From Chlorokybus atmophyticus (lineage: Eukaryota; Streptophyta; Chlorokybophyceae; Chlorokybales; Chlorokybaceae): a stretch of 64,000 nucleotides of DNA. Shown here one piece after another: positions 1 to 10,979 of this stretch (positions are counted from its first letter, which is position 1; each line of letters starts with the position of its first letter). The stretch spans positions 640,025 through 704,024 of the forward strand of contig RHPI01001507.1 of the NCBI GenBank assembly GCA_009103225.1, written 5' to 3'. Position numbers and translations under genes: made by a program. The notes beneath the pieces are model-generated. The model did not search any database. It saw nothing but the letters and a program-made list of their open reading frames with translations, and was not told where the DNA came from.

Positions 1-328
1 CCCACCCAACCCGTCCCCCCCCTCAGTAGAGTAGTTTGGGTGATCCAAGGCCGACGGGTTGCTGCGCGTGCAACTCTCACGTGCAGTTGAACTCGCGGCA
101 AAACACCGAGCCGAAGGCTTGTGTCGTGCCTTCCCTCGTCATGGCTTGAACTCGTCGTGAACCTCCTCATGCATCCGCATGCCAATGTACACCATTAGAC
201 CATGTCACGCCGCCTCATGCACCATCTCTTATTACATGGAGTTGACACACACATGAAAGATGCGTGTCACCACCCCCTGCAGCTGAGCGCCAACGCCCTC
301 GTACGCCTCCCGCTGACTCACACGCTCA

Positions 329-721
329 TCAAGCCCTTGTACACGTCGGACAGTACCATGCTCCATTAGGGATCTCCTGAAATGGTGGACAAAGGCACTC
401 CATGTGCCAGCTGGCAACACACCTGACGCATTGCAGCATGGTGTCCCAGCCTTTCGCTCGACCACACCGCTCACAATGAAGGCCCACGTCTGGTATTGCC
501 AGAGCTGGATCTACACCATCATCCACGTTTGGCATATAGCAAGGAGCGCAGCTCTTCATGCGCTCCATGGTGGTCCTAGCATCAGCTCCAGCGGCCTTTT
601 TCTTCTGGCCTCGCTGCCCGCAGCCGCAGCCCGCTTCTTCGGCGGCATCGTCCACTTGCTCTCTCCTCAAACTCTCCTCCAAACTTTCGGTCGTCAACGG
701 CGTCGCCAACAACGCCGCCAT
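329..721 (-). CDS. PHD-finger protein, 130 aa
   Basis: The minus-strand frame opens with ATG at 721 and ends in TGA at 331-329. The C-terminal ~50 residues form a PHD zinc finger, Cys4-His-Cys3: HCERC, then QCVRC, WHMEC, and a final WYCPTC just before the stop. The tryptophan two residues before the last Cys pair is typical of PHD fingers, which usually read histone H3 tails in the nucleus. The N-terminal half is polar with a short basic run (QKKK) and no recognisable domain. Only one exon is visible. The finger ends three residues before the stop, so the protein could be complete, or could splice onward toward coordinate 1 because an overlapping frame stays open to about 232. The gene starts about 220 bp beyond the end of the GT77 pseudogene. 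The PHD call is firm; the gene limits are less so. Confidence 0.75.
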   Translation of the reverse strand: MAALLATPLTTESLEESLRREQVDDAAEEAGCGCGQRGQKKKAAGADARTTMERMKSCAPCYMPNVDDGVDPALAIPDVGLHCERCGRAKGWDTMLQCVRCVASWHMECLCPPFQEIPNGAWYCPTCTRA

Positions 722-939
722 CGAGGTGACGGCCGCAACTCATACATGCTTGCATGTATGATGTGTGTGCACGTGTTCACTGCTGTGCGTTGCTGTGCAT
801 GAAGGGGTGTGCGTCACTGCTGCGACTTGATGCACCGTATGGGCTGTCTTAGCACGTACGTTAAGTGAGGATTGAGTTTGATCTGCTCTACACGAGTAAA
901 CGGTTGATTGCAAGTCAAGTTGTGGTCATCTTGCACTAC

Positions 940-2650
940 CTTTTGCAAGGAGATACGCGTCTTGTTCAGAGACAAGGGGGCGGCGCCGTTGGCGGAAGCA
1001 ATCTCTGCGGGGAGATACCTGTATGTAGGGGCACACGTTGGACCAAGCACACGCACACATACACGTGTGCACACGCACACGGACATGATGATGATGATGA
1101 TGGTGGTCATGATGATGCTGATGTGCATGTGCGTGTGTGTGCACTCACAGCCAGTCGTAGAAAGGCGACAGGCACTTTGCTCCAATACATGAGACACCCT
1201 TCGTATACCCACCTGCATGTGTTTCATCGCAATACTACCACCACCACCACCACCACCACCAACCCCAACCCCAACCCGAACACCCTATCCCTCCCCCTCC
1301 CTACCTTTCAGCATCCTACCCAACTCGCTCTGATCATGTCCATCCGTGGTCCCCAGCGCCCTTTCCCTCCACTCCTTGCAGATCTCAATACTCCTCTTGG
1401 TACTCCTCACGAACAATACCCCCGTGTTGATCTCCCAGGTCACGAGCTCCGGCAACACGTCGCGCGCACGTAGCATCATTACCATCGGTGGTTACTAAGA
1501 TGTCGGCGGAGAGGCGGGCGGCGGGGAGACGGATTGGGGAGGGTTGTTCTTGTTGTTGTTGGTGTTGGGGTGTTTGCCGAGAAGAGGCCAGGGGTCTGTG
1601 AACCAGACCGTGTCGGCGTCGGAGATGAGGACGTCGTAGCCCTGAGAGGGGAGGGGAGGGTGGGGTGGGGGTGGGGTGGAGATGTGTGCGTGTGTGCCTT
1701 GGTGGCAGACCGCTTGACTGATAGCGCGCGACTGTGTGCATAGATGCCTGTGCGTGCGTGTGTGCGTGCATGCGTGCGCGCGTGTATGTACGTGTATGTA
1801 CGTGTCTGATGAGCACGGTTACAACGAGGCCACGCTCACACTCAGCCAATACAACACACTAGTCACACACCCACACCTGCACACGTGCAGACCCACACAC
1901 GCACGCGCACAAACACATCCAAGCCCGCGCACGCGCACGCCCAACAATCCAACCACCCACCCCCCTCCTCACCTTGACCAGCAGCATCCTCAAGAAATCC
2001 GCCTTCACCGCTCCCACCTTCTTGAACGCGTTGAGATCCGTCCTATAATACTTCTCATTCGTCCTCAAATTACTCCCCGCCACACTCCCACCATTCCTCA
2101 TGTGTCCAATGATCTCGGCGTTGATGGTGGGGATGTCAGGGAAGCCGCTGGCGGCAGTGGAGGAAGAGGTCGTCGTCCATGGTGATGAAGATGTAGTCGT
2201 GGAGGGCGGGGATGCGCTGGACGTGAGGACCTGGGGGAGGCGGGGGCGTCAGTGCAAAGCGTGTGCATGCACGTGCAAGGCTGAATGTACATGTGTGCAC
2301 GCGCTTACACGTGTGTGCACGAAACAGCGTGTGTGTGTGCGCGCAGACACATACACGTGCATGCGCCCGCACACGTGGATGCGTGTGCGCATGCACGTGT
2401 GCGTGCGCTTGCAGGCGCACGTGCGCACGTGTGCACGTGCGTGGTAGTCATGCGTGAAGCATCCCCTCAACAACTACTCGCTCTCTCACAACACCACACA
2501 TGCATCCTCCCTCCCTCTCTCACCCAATTCGTGATGAAGCATCGCTAACGACCCAAACACGTCCGTGAGCGACGCGGGCGCGGGCGGCAACACGCGCGAC
2601 CACAACGCCTCCTCCTCCGCGTCAAGCTCACCCCAACCATCGCCTTGTTG
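940..2650 (-). pseudogene. Decayed inverted partial copy of the GT77 (XEG113-like) gene
   Basis: Blocks matching exons 2-6 of the intact gene at 4997-10045 occur in order on the minus strand: exon 2-like about 2524-2650, exon 3-like 1973-2230, exon 4-like 1305-1641, exon 5-like 1149-1212, exon 6-like from 1018 to about 940, where similarity stops. Splice sites are largely kept (CAG acceptors at 2231 and 1019, GT donors after 1973 and 1305). The signal-anchor exon and exons 7-10 are absent. The exon 3-like block lacks one base in its first codons and two bases in the CRQR segment. The exon 4-like block is frameshifted between the DxD region and the conserved LVTWEINTGVLFVRST motif. It is therefore a truncated, frameshifted duplicate lying head-to-head with its parent. 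Functional expression is unlikely. Confidence 0.85.
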
Positions 2651-3760
2651 GGTTGGGTTGTGTTTGCTGTGTTTGGTGTTGGAGTTGGTGTTGAGTTTGA
2701 GGTGTTTGTGGGGGAGGGGAGGGTAGGGAGGGAGAGGGCAAGAGGGTGAGGAGGGCGGAGGAAGTTTGGGTGGTACCTGCAAGTTGGGTCAAGCTGTATC
2801 AGCATGTGGACATCCGTGTCCGTGGACGGAAGAAGTATCGTGCGTACAGGATACTTCTTGTGTGCACACATGCACGCGCACGCACAAATCGTGTACGTGC
2901 ATGCTTGCGCGTATGCGCAGCCACATGCACATATGAAATGAATGCAACCACAATCGTATTCGTATGTGCATGTATGCAGCCACGTTGCAGCTGCAAACAT
3001 GTGCATATGGGCATGCGCGTGTGCTCTTGTGCGCGCGCATGTGAATGCACACGATTGAGTGGTGGTGCAGGAGCATGCGCATGTGTGCGTATGTGCATGC
3101 ATGCGTGCAGTCTTATCCCATGCGGCAGCACAGGCAGCATCACACGCAGACACACACATGTGCACAACTTGCTAGCAGCGCGCATGCACACAAGCACAAT
3201 CTGCTGATGACAACATGCGCATGCGCTTGCTCCACCGCACACGCGTTCAACATGCAGTAGCAGCTGCTTGCAAGAATAGTGTGGCGCACACATGCGCACA
3301 TGCACACACGCGCACGCACGCGTACCTGCACGCACTTGTGAACCATGCAATAGCTGCTGCGGCTGGCAAGGGTACACACGCACTAAGCATGCAGAAGTAG
3401 CAGTCAGCAAGGGTACAAACAGACGCACACACACACACACACGCACACGCACACGCACACGCACACGCACACGCACACGCACACGCACACGCACACGCAC
3501 ACGCACACGCACACACATCTCCTGTCGCCCGCTGCATGTGTATCTACGCACATGCGCGCGCGCACGCACACATGCACACGCCTGCATTGCCGCCTGCACT
3601 TCACATGCATGCACTCACAAGCCAACACAAGTGCACACCCCTACACTTCACGCATATGCACGCACGTATACACACCACTTGCTGCACCATGAGTGCATGC
3701 CCACACGTTGCTTGATGCAGTTCATGTGCATGCGCGCATAAGCACATGCATATGGGTTAA
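2651..3760. repeat. Alternating purine-pyrimidine (TG/CA/CG) tract with a CACACG hexamer array
   Basis: About 1.1 kb made almost wholly of CA, TG, CG and TA steps. It probably corresponds to intron 1 of the decayed GT77 copy. From about 3425 to 3518 it becomes a clean tandem array of the hexamer CACACG (roughly a dozen units) after a short CA run. Apparent long reading frames here, rich in His/Thr or Cys/Val, are by-products of the repeat. No gene seen. Confidence 0.8.
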
Positions 3761-4996
3761 GGCTTTGAGTGTCTGCCAGCCACATGCCAATGGTGGCTTA
3801 GCTTGCCCTCGTAAACGTAGTGGTAAGTAAATAGTGTTAAATCCAACCAACACCATTTTGTGAAAAGTTTTGCTTCTGTGCACATGTTAATAGTGTGAAT
3901 CTTGTGTCAATTAGTGTCTGCATCATTATGGATTAATGATGAACCATCAATAACTGCTTGGTATGGACACATGTGGTATGGACATGTTTTGGCATGTGCC
4001 AAGTTAAAACGAAGCGTTCCTTTCAAAGTTTACTGTAAAGTTTACAGTGATGATCATGATACCAACACTCCGTATATGGTGCTCATGGTTGCGCCTTTCA
4101 TATATCCCATAACCTATATGATGCATACGTAATGAGCATGTTGCTCATTACAAGCGTGTTTGCCAAGACATATATATTATGACATTCATCACGATATCAG
4201 TGTGTGTGTTTTAAATAGTTGTGCCTAATAATTGCTAAACAATGAAATTGCTGTAATAGATCATGAGACAGTAAATAAGGACATTATTGCCCCGCTATGT
4301 ACCTCATCGCACAATAAGCATAAAAAATATCAATTATAACCCATGTGTGGTTAGTATATGAACTTTAAACATATCAATTACTTTTCTTACTGAGAATAAG
4401 CCTAGTACATACATGCGTAAATGACGGCCATTAGCAAGCACGCAATTGTAATGTTCAATCTTGATCGACAAAATATAATTTCAATCACTACTTTGGTTTC
4501 CTCTCATCAAATGAAGCGTACAATGTACCATGATTTAACAACTTCAAAGCTTGTCATAACCATTAAGAGCATCTTGTATTGTTATGGTCTTGATCTGATT
4601 ATGCTAATATCGTCAATTGAAATTATTCGTAAAAATTTCAAAAGTATTACTGTTAAACACCTACAATGTCTGAGATGACGATTCAATACTGTGCCTTATG
4701 ATCTGGCATGCAGTACTGATTGATCTCTTGCTAACTTATGTGGCATGACAGCATGTACCATGCATCATCAAAGGCTCAACTTCCGCAAGTCACGGACGTA
4801 AGATGCTGGACTCCTGCGACGGAAGCTTCCATTCCAACAACTTTCAACGATCCGAACTGCAACGGCAAAGCGGCGGCGACGTTGTCGTTGTCATCCACAG
4901 CATTGTGACCTTCCCCGTCCTCACCTTTCTCATCCAACAAAGAATGCGATGACGTCTATCAGCTTCTAGTACATTGCAAACTCTCCTAGCGTAGCT
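3761..4996. other. AT-rich intergenic stretch, no gene recognised
   Basis: Base composition switches abruptly from TG/CA-rich to AT-rich at about 3.76 kb and back at about 4.8 kb. Short open frames (for example 4421-4678) look random, with no recognisable motif. This stretch should contain the promoter and 5' UTR of the GT77 gene starting at 4997, but no specific element stands out. Confidence 0.5.
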
Positions 4997-7900
4997 ATGC
5001 GCAGGGTTGGTTCCTCCAGCACCACCGCCTCCTCCTCCATCTCCTCCTCCTCCTCCTCCTCCTCCTCCCGCTCCATCATATGGTCTCGTCGCCGCACCTT
5101 TGTCCTGGCCGCCCTCCTCTCCACCGCCCTCTTCTCCGCCTGCGTCACGGTCCGCCTCCAGCAGCAGAGCAGCACCGACGACGCCGACACCAAGGACCTG
5201 TTCCTGGCGGACCAGCTGAGGTCGGAGGCCAGGAGGCTCAGGGATGAGGTGGCGGAGGAGAGGAGGAGGAAGGAGGAGATGGTGAAGGAGGAGGAGGATG
5301 CAAGCAAGGAGAAGGAAGAGAGTGTCAATGACAGGAAGTCGACTAGCCAACAGCCTGAGGTGATTTTGGGAGTTTGTGCGTATGTGTGGCTGTGTACCTG
5401 AATTGAGGTTGTTGACAATGCAGTCGGCAGAACGTACACATTCGCATACACATAGTCAGGTTGTGCGTATGTTGTGTAAACGAACGATTGTGTGTACCTG
5501 TGTGTATGGTATGCCATATATATCCGTGATGTAGACTTACAGTAGCAATTGCGCACAATTCAGTGCATGTATTGCACACATTTTGTCAATGCGTGCATGT
5601 GCACGCACAACACTTATACATCGGTAGTTGTCAGACGTGTGCAACGACCGCGTGACACTTGCGTGTTTACTCACACGCTGAGCGCAGGCGCAGGCGCGTG
5701 TGACGAATGCAGAATGCACATGCTGCATACCATTGTGAAACTGGTTGGCTTCGTGTGTGCATGTGGGTACACACTTGCATGTGCACATGCCAGCGCATGC
5801 ACACAGACACAAAATGTGGGTGCGTGCATGCGCGCATGCACGAGCAGTCGCGCACACACTCATGTGCATGCCTGCTCATACGTGCGTGCGCGTATATGCT
5901 TTTGCTTGTGCGAGTATGTGCATGGGTACACATCATACTCCCAACCAACGTCCATTTACTAATAAACAGCTACACCCCACTCGCAGGTACCACCCGAACC
6001 TCCTCCACCCTCCTCTCCCCCTCCCTCACCCTCACCCTCACCCTCTCCCCCTCCACACTCCCCTCCCCCCCACCAGACACACCCAACCCAACAACAACAA
6101 ACCCACCCAAACCAACAAGGCGGTGGTTGGGGTGAGCTCGATGCCGAGGAGGAGGCGTTGTGGTCGCGCGTGTTGCCGCCCGCGCCCGCGTCGCTCACGG
6201 TCGTGTTCGGGTCGATTGCCATGCTGGACTTTATAACCAACTGGGTGAGGAGGAGAATGCATGGTTGTGTTGTGGTGGAGAAGAGAATGGTCGAGTACTT
6301 GTTGGGGTGGATGCTTTGCACGCATGTGCGTGCAAAGCATCCACGCGCGTGTGCAAGCGCATGTCTGTTTTCTGGCACACATACAGATTCGGCGTGCGTG
6401 TGCGTATGTGGATGCGCGTACACGCACACACACATGCACAGGCACTCTGAATCAGACACACGCATGCGCGCATACCCACGCGCATGCACACAGCGCCCCG
6501 CACTCAACACATATGCGCACACACGAACACATCAACCCACACCCACACCCTCTCAGGTCCTCCACGTCCAGCGCATCCCTGCCCTCCACGACTACGTGGT
6601 CATCACGATGGACGACGAGTTGTTGGCCCACTGCCGCCAGCGCGGCTTCCCTGCCATCCCCGCCATCAACGCCGAGATCATTGGACATATGGGGAAGGGT
6701 GGGAGTGTGGCGGGGAGCGATCTCAAGACGAACAAGAAGTATTACAGGACGGATCTCAACGCGTTCAAGAAGATGGGGGCGGTCAAGGCGGACTTCTTGA
6801 GGATGCTGCTGGTGAAGGTGAGGAGGGGGGTGGGTGGAAGTGTGGGCGTGGGTGTGTGGGTGTGGGTGTGCGAACGTGCGAGTGTGCGCATGTATGCGTG
6901 TGCATGTATCTTGAATGTGTGGTAGTACTGGAATTGTGTACATGTGCGCATACTTGCATGCACATGCGCGCGTGCGCGTGTACTGTCTGTAACGCATCGT
7001 GCTCATGCGCATATACACACGAACGCACGCACACACTCGCACACGGACGCACACACGCGCACGCATGCACACTGACCCCTCCCCTCCCCTCCCCTCTCAG
7101 GGCTACGACGTCCTCGTCTCCGATGCCGACACAGTCTGGTTTACAGACCCCTGGCCCCTCCTCGGCAAACACCCCAACACCAACACCAACAACAAGGACA
7201 ACCCCTCTCCCTCCCCAATCCGTCTCCCCGCCGCCCGCCTCTTTGCTGATGCGGATATATTAGTAACGAGTGATTGTATCGACGCCACGAAGGATATAGT
7301 CCCGGAGCTCGTGACGTGGGAGATCAACACGGGGGTGTTGTTCGTGCGTTCCACGCCGAGGAGCATCGAGTTCTGCGAGGAGTGGAGGGAAAGGGCGCTG
7401 AGTACCACGGATGGACACGATCAGTCAGAGTTCAATAGGATACTGAAAGGTGAGGGTTGTTGTTGTGGTTGTTGTGGTTGTTGTTGTTGACGATTACCCG
7501 CCACCACCACGACATTGAGAACTACAACAGCGACAACAACAGCGTGACAACAAGAACAGCAGCTTTGTGGGAGTGATATAACAATGAATCACACATGCAG
7601 GTGGTTACACGAAGGGCGTCCCGTGTAATGGAGCAAAGTGCCTGTCGCCGTTCTACGACTGGCCGTGAGTACACATGCGCACATCTTCATCATCACCACC
7701 AGTATTATTTTGTGTGTGTGCGTGTGCTTGCTCAAATGCGTGCCCACATTCAGGTATCTCCCCGTGGAGATCGCATCGAACGACGGCGTCGACCCGCTGT
7801 CTCCAAACGAGACGCTGCGCGCGAGCTACTACGTCGACCGGGGCGTGCGGTCGGCCCTCGTGGACCACATACACGCCAGCTTCGCGGTGCATCGGAAACA

Positions 7901-10045
7901 GGGCGTGCGGGAAGTGTTCTGGGCGTAAGCAGGAGTTGTGGTAGTAGTAGTAGTAGTGTCACACATGCACACACGCGCACATCTGTGTGCGCACGCATGC
8001 GTGCACACACACGCACACGCACATGCACACGCACAAGCACAAGCACAAGCAAGAGCACAAGCACACACACACACCTTCGTGCGCAGTTGGGGCGGCCGCG
8101 TGAAGGTTGGTATCCTCCCCCTAACCGAGTTCCTTGGCGGCCACACTTACTTCGTCCAACGCATCCCCTCCCGCTACTCCGTGTCCCCCATCAACGTGCA
8201 CGCCACGTACCAGTTCGGCGACACGCCCGAGTACATGTTCGGGAAGAGGCAGCGCATGAGGGAGCACGGGCTGTGGCTGTACGAAGATGACGAGTATTAT
8301 AGCCAGGGGGATTTCATGGAGGTGACGGGGATTGAGAGGGAGCTGGAAGAGGCGATGAATGCGACGGGGTATAGCCAGAGCGTGCGGTCGTGCTGGTGAG
8401 TTCGTGCGTGGGTGTGGGTGGGTGGGTGGGTGGGTGCGTGTGCGTGCGGGCGGGTGCAAGCGCGTGTGCGTGTGCGTGCATGGGCGTGAGCGTGCGTGCG
8501 AGTGTGTGCCATGTTTGTGCACGTGTGTTTGTGTCTGTTCAGTGTGTCTGCATGCATGCGTGCGCGTGTCTGCATGTGCATGCGTATGTGCACACCCACA
8601 CGCGTGCGTGTATAGGTGTATGTGCATGCGGACACATAGGCACGCACACGTTGTACGTGCGTGCGTGTGCACGTATGCTTGCATGCATGTCCGCCTGCCA
8701 CCCACCTCCACCCACTCTCCCCTCTCCTCTCGCCCAGGCCTGGTGAGCTCCCTTCCTCCTTCTCCCCGACCCTCGGTTGCTTCCACCCCTCCAGATTAGT
8801 TACCACAGTACCAAAAGACTCCCGCGCCAACCTCCGCTCCGCCGTCGACCCCGCCAAGCCCCACCTCGACGTGGTTCGCCGACTCAGACTCGTGCTGAGG
8901 AACGCCGTCACACTGGCGAGGACGCTGGGACGGGCGATCGTGTTGCCGCAGTTCTGGTGCGTCGCGGAGAGGCACTGGTGGATGCTCGAGGATGGGAGGG
9001 TGCCGGGGGGACAAGTGCAGCTACCGTAAGTGTGTGTGTGTGTGGCTGGAGAGGGCGACGTAGCGTGCTTATGCACTTATGCATGTGCGCGTGCACGCAG
9101 TTGTTCAGATACACGTGCACACGCATGCATTCAAGCACGTGCTTGCACACTAACGCACACACATACTGCACCCACACGCAACAACGACAACTCGCTGTAG
9201 GCAGCCTGACAACACTCCTTACAACCTGATCAACATCAACACGGAATATCATCTCCCATCTCTCCTCCAGGTTCGAGTGTCCGATGGACAACCTCGTCGA
9301 GCCCGCCTTATGGGTCAACCACATCGATTTCCGCCAGGCCAAGTTTCTATCCGACCCGCGCATCCCGGAATCGGTCTCCTCTTCCCGGTCGGTTCTGGAA
9401 CTGGTCCCGCGCGGCGAGCTCGGGTCCCGGGACATGGTGATTGAGAAAGATGTGATAAGAGTCCCGGCGGGGATCAGGTATGATGAGGCCAAGGAGATGT
9501 TGAGTAAAGAGGGCGTGAAGCGCACGCGCGTGTTGAGTATCAGTGCCACGGATGTGATGAAGTTCTCGTTGTGCGCGTTCAAGAATAGGAGCAGCGTGCG
9601 GTATGCCAATGAGGTCATCGAGACGGCCTTCAAACTACAGGTGAGAATGCGTCTGAATTCAACCTTGTAGGTGAACCATTTCACGCGCGCGCGTGCGTGT
9701 GTGTGTGTGTGTGTATGTACATGCACACGCGCGCGTGCGCGCCTGTATGCCTGCGCGGGTACACATGCGCGTGCATGCGTGCTCACATGCACGCTTGCAT
9801 GTGCGTTTGTACATATCATTGACTGCCTATATCCCAACCAGGTGAAGTACTGTTCCATCGAGCGCAACCAGTTCATCAAGGAGGTTGCCGACCAGGCCTT
9901 TGCTCGCGGCGAGGATCTCGGCGCGGCGTTCCGGCGCGAGTTCAACTGCACGGGAGAGGTCCACACGCAGCAACCCGTCGACCTCGGACCGCCCAAACTA
10001 CTCTATTGCGAGGAGGCGGACGGGTTGGGTGGGGTCTCGTCATGA
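4997..10045 (+). CDS. XEG113-like GT77 glycosyltransferase, 848 aa, ten exons
   Basis: Predicted exons: 4997-5359, 6077-6244, 6557-6817, 7101-7449, 7601-7664, 7754-7924, 8087-8395, 8738-9025, 9271-9640, 9842-10045; all phases agree and the stop is TGA. Residues about 31-53 form a signal anchor after a Ser run, followed by a charged coiled-coil-like stem: type II Golgi topology. Exon 4 carries the nucleotide-diphospho-sugar transferase core (PF03407 type) with DxD in VSDADTVWFTDPW and downstream NTGVLFVRST. Exons 7-9 match the second half typical of XEG113 (GGHTYFVQR, LPQFWC, FECPMDN). Plant XEG113 is an arabinosyltransferase acting on extensin hydroxyproline-linked arabinans. A wall HRGP substrate here is inferred from the family and from the prolyl 4-hydroxylase at 28.9-32.1 kb. 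Family assignment is strong; donor sugar and acceptor are not shown by the sequence. Confidence 0.9.
6308..6341. repeat. Perfect 16-bp inverted repeat in GT77 intron 2
   Basis: Arms GGATGCTTTGCACGCA and its exact reverse complement are separated by two bases (TG). It sits mid-intron in alternating purine-pyrimidine DNA and could form a hairpin in pre-mRNA or a cruciform in DNA. Confidence 0.8.
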
Positions 10046-10979
10046 TGAAGATGACACGTGTTGCACGCACTTGACCTGACCCTCTCCCCCAACACTAACC
10101 CCAACAAAACCTACCCCGTGTAGGTCACGCAAAAGGTCGTCCTTGACTTGGTTGGGGTGCTATGGCATCGATTTTGCTTCGCATGAATACTTTGATAGTT
10201 GTATGTATAGTAGGGATAGTGTTTAGCTAGCTGATTTACAACGTTGTTACGCGTAATGTGTGTATGATTGGGGTGGCTTTTGATGTATTGGAGGGTGTTG
10301 TGTGAATGTGCGCAGCTAGAAAGTTGTGCATCTGTGTACAGGATAGGCGAGGCAGTATTTGTGTCTGGTGGTGCGGGGGGGTGCGTGTGTCTGCCTATGC
10401 TGCCTGTGCTGCATGAGGTAAGTTTGCACGCTTGCACGCACACATGCGCCAACGAACACATGCACACGTGCGCACGCACGTGTCCCCTCCCCCTCCCCAG
10501 TGGTGTTTATATATATACACAACTTGCATACATATGGACAGTGGTGTGCGTACACGAAAGAAGTGCAGTGGCAACAGCAGCAGCCGCTACCCAGGTCACA
10601 TGCACACCCGCGCGCGCACGCATGTGCGGTACGCAAATGATGTAGCAACACCACGGCCGAAACACCGACAACTAAACTTACCATCTTTTATCAAAATGTG
10701 CACTGCCGGCTGAGGCAAAATGTGATGAGGCCAATAAGTATTCTTCTATGATGTTGTGCTTATTCATGTGGCACCCATACCCATGTCACATCACCTTGCA
10801 ATGTGGTAACATACTGGTAGCCTTCTTACAGAGCAAGTTTCTGATGCGACCACCACGACACACATCGACTCCATGCACGCACAAGACAGGCAGCCACATA
10901 ACAACAATAATTCGGATTATTATTGGCAACCTTGGCCAATCACCACTAACCAATCCAACTACAAACACACCTGTGAGCC
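10046..10979. other. Convergent intergenic region, GT77 / HCF173-like
   Basis: The 934 bp between two gene 3' ends contains the two 3' UTRs and a TG/CA-rich patch around 10.4-10.6 kb. No open frame here shows a recognisable domain, and no RNA gene was seen. Confidence 0.5.

Noticed and set aside
3425-3518. CACACG hexamer array considered as a CRISPR-like or telomeric repeat.
   Set aside because: No spacers, the unit is too short, and it is not a plant/algal telomere motif. A simple microsatellite.
2250-3740. Many overlapping His/Thr/Cys/Val-rich frames in TG/CA DNA.
   Set aside because: Alternating dinucleotide DNA rarely contains stops, so open frames are expected without coding.
5986-6076. 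CAG at 5984-5986 as the acceptor of GT77 exon 2.
   Set aside because: It leads to a premature TGA in phase; CAG at 6074-6076 keeps the frame.
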